Assembly: GCF_900096945.1 (NCBI RefSeq) | Contig: NZ_FMKA01000018.1 | Span: 17,131-81,130 of the forward strand | From: Anaerobium acetethylicum | GTDB lineage: Bacteria > Bacillota > Clostridia > Lachnospirales > Lachnospiraceae | Direction: 5' to 3' | Length of the DNA stretch: 64,000 bases | Part shown: positions 60,529 to 64,000 of the stretch, in pieces | Numbering within the stretch: the first letter of the stretch is position 1 | Layout: the number at the start of each line of letters is the position of its first letter | Translations under genes and position numbers: made by a program | Notes under the pieces: model-generated | Told to the model about the DNA's origin: nothing | Databases searched by the model: none | The model's input: the letters and a program-made list of their open reading frames with translations, nothing else

Positions 60529-61503
60529 GTGGCGACACTAAAGGATGTAGCAAAGGAAACGGGGCTTACCGTGACCACGGTTTCGAGAGTACTGAACAAC
60601 AGGGGGTATATCGGCGAGGAGACCAGGCAGAAGGTATATGACGCCATGAAGAAGCTGAACTACCAGCCAAACGAGGTAGCACGGTCCCTGTCAAAGCAGA
60701 CGACCAATACCATCGGGGTCATCGTTCCTCATATCAGGCATCCCTATTTTGCAGAACTGATCAGCTGCATCGAGGCGGCTGCAAACGAAAGGAAGTACAA
60801 GATCCTGCTTTTCAATTCCGGGGACAGGGATGAGAAGGAACTGGAATTCCTGGAGATGTGCAGCAGCAACAGGGTGGCCGGAGTCATTCTTTGCAGCGGC
60901 ACAGTGGAAGTGAACCAGTTCGAGGTGCTCAGCGTGCCGGTCATTACCATAGAGCGGAATCCGGAACATGCGACAGCCTCTGTAGAGTGCGACAACCTGG
61001 AGGGAGGACGTCTTGCTGCAAGGCATCTGATAGAGAGCGGCTGCAGGAATCTGATCCATATCAGCGGCGTGTACGGAACCTCCATGCCTGCCGACCAGAG
61101 GGAGACAGGCTTCGTGGAGGTATGTGAAGAACATGGCATCCGGCATTGTGAGCTGAAAACCAATGAAATGCAGTACAAGGAAGGCGACTACCGCGGGTTT
61201 ATCGAAGAGGCCCTGAGGGACCATCCTGAAGCCGACGGCATATTCGCAAGCAGCGACCTGATAGCTGCCCAGGCTATCCAGGTCTGCGCCAGAATGGGGA
61301 TTGCGGTGCCGGAGCGGCTGAAGATCGTGGGCTTTGATGATGTCATGATTGCGTCGCTGACGACGCCGGCGATTACCACCATACACCAGCCGATCAGGGA
61401 GATGGCCGAACTGGCATTGTCGCTTCTGATGGAGGCTGGCGCGGGCAGGAGTGTGCCTGTCAGGACGGTGCTTCCGGTCAGAATTGTGAAAAGGGAGTCG
61501 TAG
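60529..61503 (+). CDS. LacI-family repressor, probable sucrose regulator
   Basis: 324 residues: LacI helix-turn-helix (TLKDVAKETGLTVTTVSRVL, 3-22; recognition helix TVTTVSRVL), hinge YQPNEVARSLS, and a sugar-binding domain (IGVIVPHIRHPYFAELISCI, near 63). GTG start at 60529 behind GGAGGAATGCGATT. It follows sucrose phosphorylase and probably binds the CCGG palindrome at 58751; no sucrose transporter is adjacent, so uptake must be encoded elsewhere. Confidence 0.9.
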   Translation: MATLKDVAKETGLTVTTVSRVLNNRGYIGEETRQKVYDAMKKLNYQPNEVARSLSKQTTNTIGVIVPHIRHPYFAELISCIEAAANERKYKILLFNSGDRDEKELEFLEMCSSNRVAGVILCSGTVEVNQFEVLSVPVITIERNPEHATASVECDNLEGGRLAARHLIESGCRNLIHISGVYGTSMPADQRETGFVEVCEEHGIRHCELKTNEMQYKEGDYRGFIEEALRDHPEADGIFASSDLIAAQAIQVCARMGIAVPERLKIVGFDDVMIASLTTPAITTIHQPIREMAELALSLLMEAGAGRSVPVRTVLPVRIVKRES

Positions 61504-61533
61504 CTATCTGGGTGAGTTTGCTTTTTGAGCAGG

Positions 61534-61575
61534 AAAAGAGGTCAGAAAAGGGTTTTCCTTTTGGGCCTCTTTTTT
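61534..61575 (+). terminator. Terminator after the LacI gene
   Basis: AAAAGAGGTCAGAAAAGG (61534-61551) pairs with CCTTTTGGGCCTCTTTT (61557-61573), with T6 at its end. A few mismatches in the stem. Confidence 0.7.
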
Positions 61576-61631
61576 GGACATAAAATTGCCCAGGCCTCAT
61601 TGTTTTATCTGGTTCACAATATTGAAAGAAG

Positions 61632-61660
61632 TTGACGTATTGGAAAACATATAATATAAT
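61632..61660 (+). promoter_or_regulatory. Promoter of the AT-rich peptide/membrane gene block
   Basis: TTGACG (61632-61637) and TATAAT (61655-61660) with a 17-bp spacer, the strongest promoter in the right end. It leaves a leader of about 125 bases before the peptide gene; no structure is evident in that leader. Confidence 0.75.
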
Positions 61661-61790
61661 ACAAAACATGGGGAAAAATAAAAAAGTTGGTAAATAAAAT
61701 CGTATGTTTTTTACATGATATTGTGGGAATTACTTATTAAGAGTGTTATGCTCAATGCTAAAAATAAATATTTTATAGGGGGATTTTAAA

Positions 61791-61980
61791 ATGGGGAAAA
61801 AAAAAACTTAGAACAATGATAATAACTTTTTGTGCTTCAATGGTGATTTTTTCACAATTTGTGTATGCTTACACATACTCCGATTATGGAACAAGTGGTT
61901 ACAATTATTACGCTTCAGTTAAGCCATCTTTATTACAAGCCGGGACAGATTCGGTTAGATTAACGTTTTCAGCTGAATAA
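61791..61980 (+). pseudogene. Secreted peptide gene with a frameshift in a 10-A run
   Basis: ATG 61791 (GGGGGATTTTAAA upstream) reads MGKKKT and stops at TAG 61809-61811 because of ten A residues (61797-61806). With nine A the frame continues as MGKKKLRTMIITFCASMVIF, SQFVYA and a 37-residue tail rich in Tyr, Ser and Gly (YTYSDYGTSGYNYYASVKPS), ending at TAA 61980: a 63-residue precursor with a clear signal peptide cleaved after VYA. The extra A may be a sequencing slip, a phase-variation state, or compensated by slippage on A10. The only other start, ATG 61816, lacks an RBS. A secreted peptide upstream of small membrane proteins suggests a peptide export or bacteriocin-type module, but I do not recognise it. 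Confidence 0.5.
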
Positions 61981-62065
61981 TAGCAACGTATTAATTTTCA
62001 CAAATTAAGTACTGTCATTGTGCATAACATGAATATAAGCTGTATATATAGAAGGATGTGTATTT

Positions 62066-62932
62066 ATGTTGAAGAATGAATTCAAAAGAATTTTAAGATC
62101 TAGAAGTACAATTGTTATTGTTTTTATATTAGTAGCTGTAGCGGTCATAAGTTTTTTTATATCGTATAATGACAAATCGGCATTTGTAGTACAACTAACA
62201 AGTGATAGTCCCGATTTAAATAAGCAGGCATTAATAAATTTGATAGATAGTTATAAAGGAAATACGTTTATTTTTGATTTTTGGTATACATCTGATTTTT
62301 CGACGTTATTTATAATGATTTTGTTTATGTGGATGGGAATTTCCTTTTCTTCTGTTCCCATGCTACAAAAAGATAGTGGATTTGGCAATTTTATTATTAC
62401 CAGATATGATTACAAAAAATATATAAGAGATATCATAATAGCGCAATCATTATGTATAATTTCGGTTGTTTTTATAGTAATGGTTCTAATGTTTGTTATT
62501 GCTACCGTTATGGGTGGCGGGATAAGTTCATTAACATATGGTATATATAAACTTAGTGCAGCTGGATCCATTGTAATTATTTTACTTCAATTTTTAGAGT
62601 TGATCATGTGCGCAATTTTAATAAATGGAATAAGCCTATTAATTAGTGTTTGGATAAAAAACAAGTATATTATACAAATATTTCCGATTGTTGGATTTTT
62701 TTTATTGCCCATTCTGATTGGATCAGTAATACCCAATTTCATACCTTCTGTAACCAAAATCATTTTATTATTAATCCCTTTAGATACATTAAAAGGTATA
62801 TATATGATTTTACAGGATAAAATGGATTTTGGTGTGATTCTGTATTCACTAATACCATTTTTTATATATGGTTTTCTGTTTGTTTTTATCTATATAGTAA
62901 ATAGAAATCAATTTACGGAGAATTATTTATGA
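62066..62932 (+). CDS. ABC-2-type membrane protein
   Basis: 288 residues, six membrane segments (first STIVIVFILVAVAVISFFI), with the long extracytoplasmic loop after segment 1 that is normal for ABC-2 permeases. SGFGNFIITRYDYKKYIRDI (near 112) resembles the coupling-helix region. The ATPase is not upstream; it would have to lie beyond the window or elsewhere. Codon use is much richer in AT than the rest of the window. It overlaps the next gene by ATGA. Confidence 0.65.
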   Translation: MLKNEFKRILRSRSTIVIVFILVAVAVISFFISYNDKSAFVVQLTSDSPDLNKQALINLIDSYKGNTFIFDFWYTSDFSTLFIMILFMWMGISFSSVPMLQKDSGFGNFIITRYDYKKYIRDIIIAQSLCIISVVFIVMVLMFVIATVMGGGISSLTYGIYKLSAAGSIVIILLQFLELIMCAILINGISLLISVWIKNKYIIQIFPIVGFFLLPILIGSVIPNFIPSVTKIILLLIPLDTLKGIYMILQDKMDFGVILYSLIPFFIYGFLFVFIYIVNRNQFTENYL

Positions 62933-63573
62933 AACCAAATAGGACGAAACCATTAATTGTCAGTATCATAATGTTCTTTTTAATAATATATTTTGGTTGG
63001 GAATCGAGAGGATTAGCTGCATTCAAAAATACCTTTGATGATTTTACAAATGTATATTTAGACAATGTACAAAAATATCTATATATTATTTCCCTGTTCG
63101 CAGCGACGATGTTCTATTTTGTACGGATACCTTTTTTAAGACCTGAGTATCGTATCAGAATAAATGTAAGCTTATATGATTTTTTGATTGAAAAGAATAT
63201 TGTGAATAGCCTGTTTATAACGCTGGCAATTTATATGCTTTATATTTTCGCATCTGTTTTTTGTGATTTTTCATTTGTATTTTCTATAACATACATATTT
63301 TTGTTTATGCGATTATATGGATTTGTTTATTTGTGTGGGGTAATCTATTTACTATCTTATCTGAGTTCGGAGAATGAAATTTTTGGTTTTGTGTGTATAA
63401 TAGCGATAAATTTATTTGTTTTGATGATTTATTTGTCGGTAAATTTTATTTTTAATAACTGTATAAGTGATAAATTCGAAATGCTTATTTTTAGTTTCTA
63501 TATAACTTTTTTCGATATTTTTTGCAGCTTATATTTAATGCTTAAATCAGATAAAAAGGAGAGCTTAAAATAA
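62929..63573 (+). CDS. Hypothetical membrane protein
   Basis: 214 residues, about six hydrophobic segments, no recognisable family. Start ATG 62929 overlaps the upstream ABC-2-type gene, so they are co-translated. SRGLAAFKNTFDDFTNVYLD (near 25-45) is an extracytoplasmic loop after the first segment, a topology shared with the gene upstream; it may be the second, diverged half of the same transporter. Confidence 0.55.
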   Translation: MKPNRTKPLIVSIIMFFLIIYFGWESRGLAAFKNTFDDFTNVYLDNVQKYLYIISLFAATMFYFVRIPFLRPEYRIRINVSLYDFLIEKNIVNSLFITLAIYMLYIFASVFCDFSFVFSITYIFLFMRLYGFVYLCGVIYLLSYLSSENEIFGFVCIIAINLFVLMIYLSVNFIFNNCISDKFEMLIFSFYITFFDIFCSLYLMLKSDKKESLK

Positions 63574-63629
63574 TTTACTACATAATTTTATTCGGATTTT
63601 TTATACTTATAGATTACTCGAGAATTGGA

Positions 63630-63947
63630 TTGAATGGGAGTTTAGCTCCGTTTCATGCGTTAGAATCCATATTAATTCCAATCGACATGCAATCGGAAAA
63701 AATAATTTTGAGCAGCTTTATTATTAATATTTGCATGTATTTAGTTTTGTTAAGTGTTATATTGAAAATAATAGATGGATTTTTTGATTTGAATAATTAT
63801 ATGTTAATACGAACAACAAAATTTAAAATATATACATTTCAAATAGTTTATATGATTAAAAAAATTCTGCTAATAGTTTTAATAAAATTATTAGCAGATA
63901 TATTAATCCTAAATACCCAAGAAATTATAACGTGTTCGGCGGTGTAA
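63630..63947 (+). CDS. Hypothetical membrane protein, possibly truncated
   Basis: 105 residues from TTG 63630; the frame is open back to 63573 (possible non-standard start after AAAGGAGAG), adding a hydrophobic N-terminal segment. Two to three membrane segments (FIINICMYLVLLSVILKII near 30). It ends in a region that overlaps a minus-strand frame at 63925, which may mark an insertion that cut its natural end. Confidence 0.45.
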   Translation: MNGSLAPFHALESILIPIDMQSEKIILSSFIINICMYLVLLSVILKIIDGFFDLNNYMLIRTTKFKIYTFQIVYMIKKILLIVLIKLLADILILNTQEIITCSAV

Positions 63948-64000
63948 CACCCATTGCCTTATATAATTCTGACTGTTTCTTTGTAACCTCACCAACTCGC
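63925..64000 (-). CDS. 3' end of a minus-strand gene, cut by the window edge
   Basis: The last 24 codons read RVGEVTKKQSELYKAMGVTP and end PNTL at TAA 63925-63927. Composition is higher in GC than the AT-rich genes it meets. The tail is reminiscent of transposase C-termini, but that is only an impression; the visible part is too short to assign. Confidence 0.35.
   Translation of the reverse strand, partial: RVGEVTKKQSELYKAMGVTPPNTL

Overview
The window looks like a chromosomal segment of a gut-type, low-to-moderate GC Bacillota, most likely a Lachnospiraceae-like Clostridium. The reasons are strong AGGAGG-type ribosome binding sites, lipoprotein and LPXTG-like signals of Gram-positive type, a YesN/AraC regulator style, MsmX-dependent sugar ABC importers, and a dense set of plant-polysaccharide genes. 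Species assignment is inference. I saw no rRNA, tRNA or CRISPR array.

Layout. (1) 1-2145: a decayed strip with a large imperfect inverted repeat, a 30-residue peptide gene with its own RBS and terminator, direct repeats resembling an IS21-type end, and a YesN-type response regulator that has lost its receiver domain. (2) 2146-7760: a dlt-like operon (adenylation enzyme, PLP decarboxylase, carrier protein, MBOAT acyltransferase, DltD-like SGNH protein). The decarboxylase is not part of a normal dlt operon and suggests a surface modification with a decarboxylated aminoacyl group. (3) 7918-10064: a DUF1538 membrane protein with a tandem P-II-like partner. (4) 10481-25306: a rhamnogalacturonan (pectin) utilisation locus: a 2096-residue wall-anchored esterase plus PL11 lyase, an ABC importer, GH105, GH28, a sugar isomerase and a YesL-like protein, with AraC regulators at both sides. 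(5) 26449-31831: a GH31 glycosidase with a TRAP transporter. (6) 31950-36608: a LacI regulator and a ribose operon (rbsK, rbsD, rbsA) whose last gene is an in-frame rbsC-rbsB deletion fusion, so ribose import through it should be dead. (7) 37570-45347: a four-gene Wadjet (JetD-A-B-C) anti-plasmid SMC system between repeat elements. (8) 46098-48965: a siroheme/Fe-S reductase-like protein, a flavodoxin-fold oxidoreductase and a FetAB-like ABC pair. (9) 49298-58533: a hexuronate/L-gulonate catabolic operon (TRAP transporter, DlgD-like and YiaL-like proteins, GntR, Zn-dehydrogenase, UxuA, UxuB) behind a promoter whose spacer is filled by a perfect palindrome. (10) 58942-61503: sucrose phosphorylase and its LacI regulator. 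(11) 61632-64000: an AT-rich block with a frameshifted secreted peptide gene and three membrane proteins.

Two repeat families run through the window. One is a MITE-like element (about 133-142 bp) with 12-bp terminal inverted repeats starting GTAA; two full copies each have a perfect 8-bp target duplication, which together point to an IS66-type origin. The other is a palindromic hairpin beginning GGTACC, used as an intergenic terminator in at least four places and supplying the stop codons of two genes. The genes as a whole describe uptake and breakdown of pectin backbones, uronates, ribose and sucrose, with surface modification and plasmid defence alongside.
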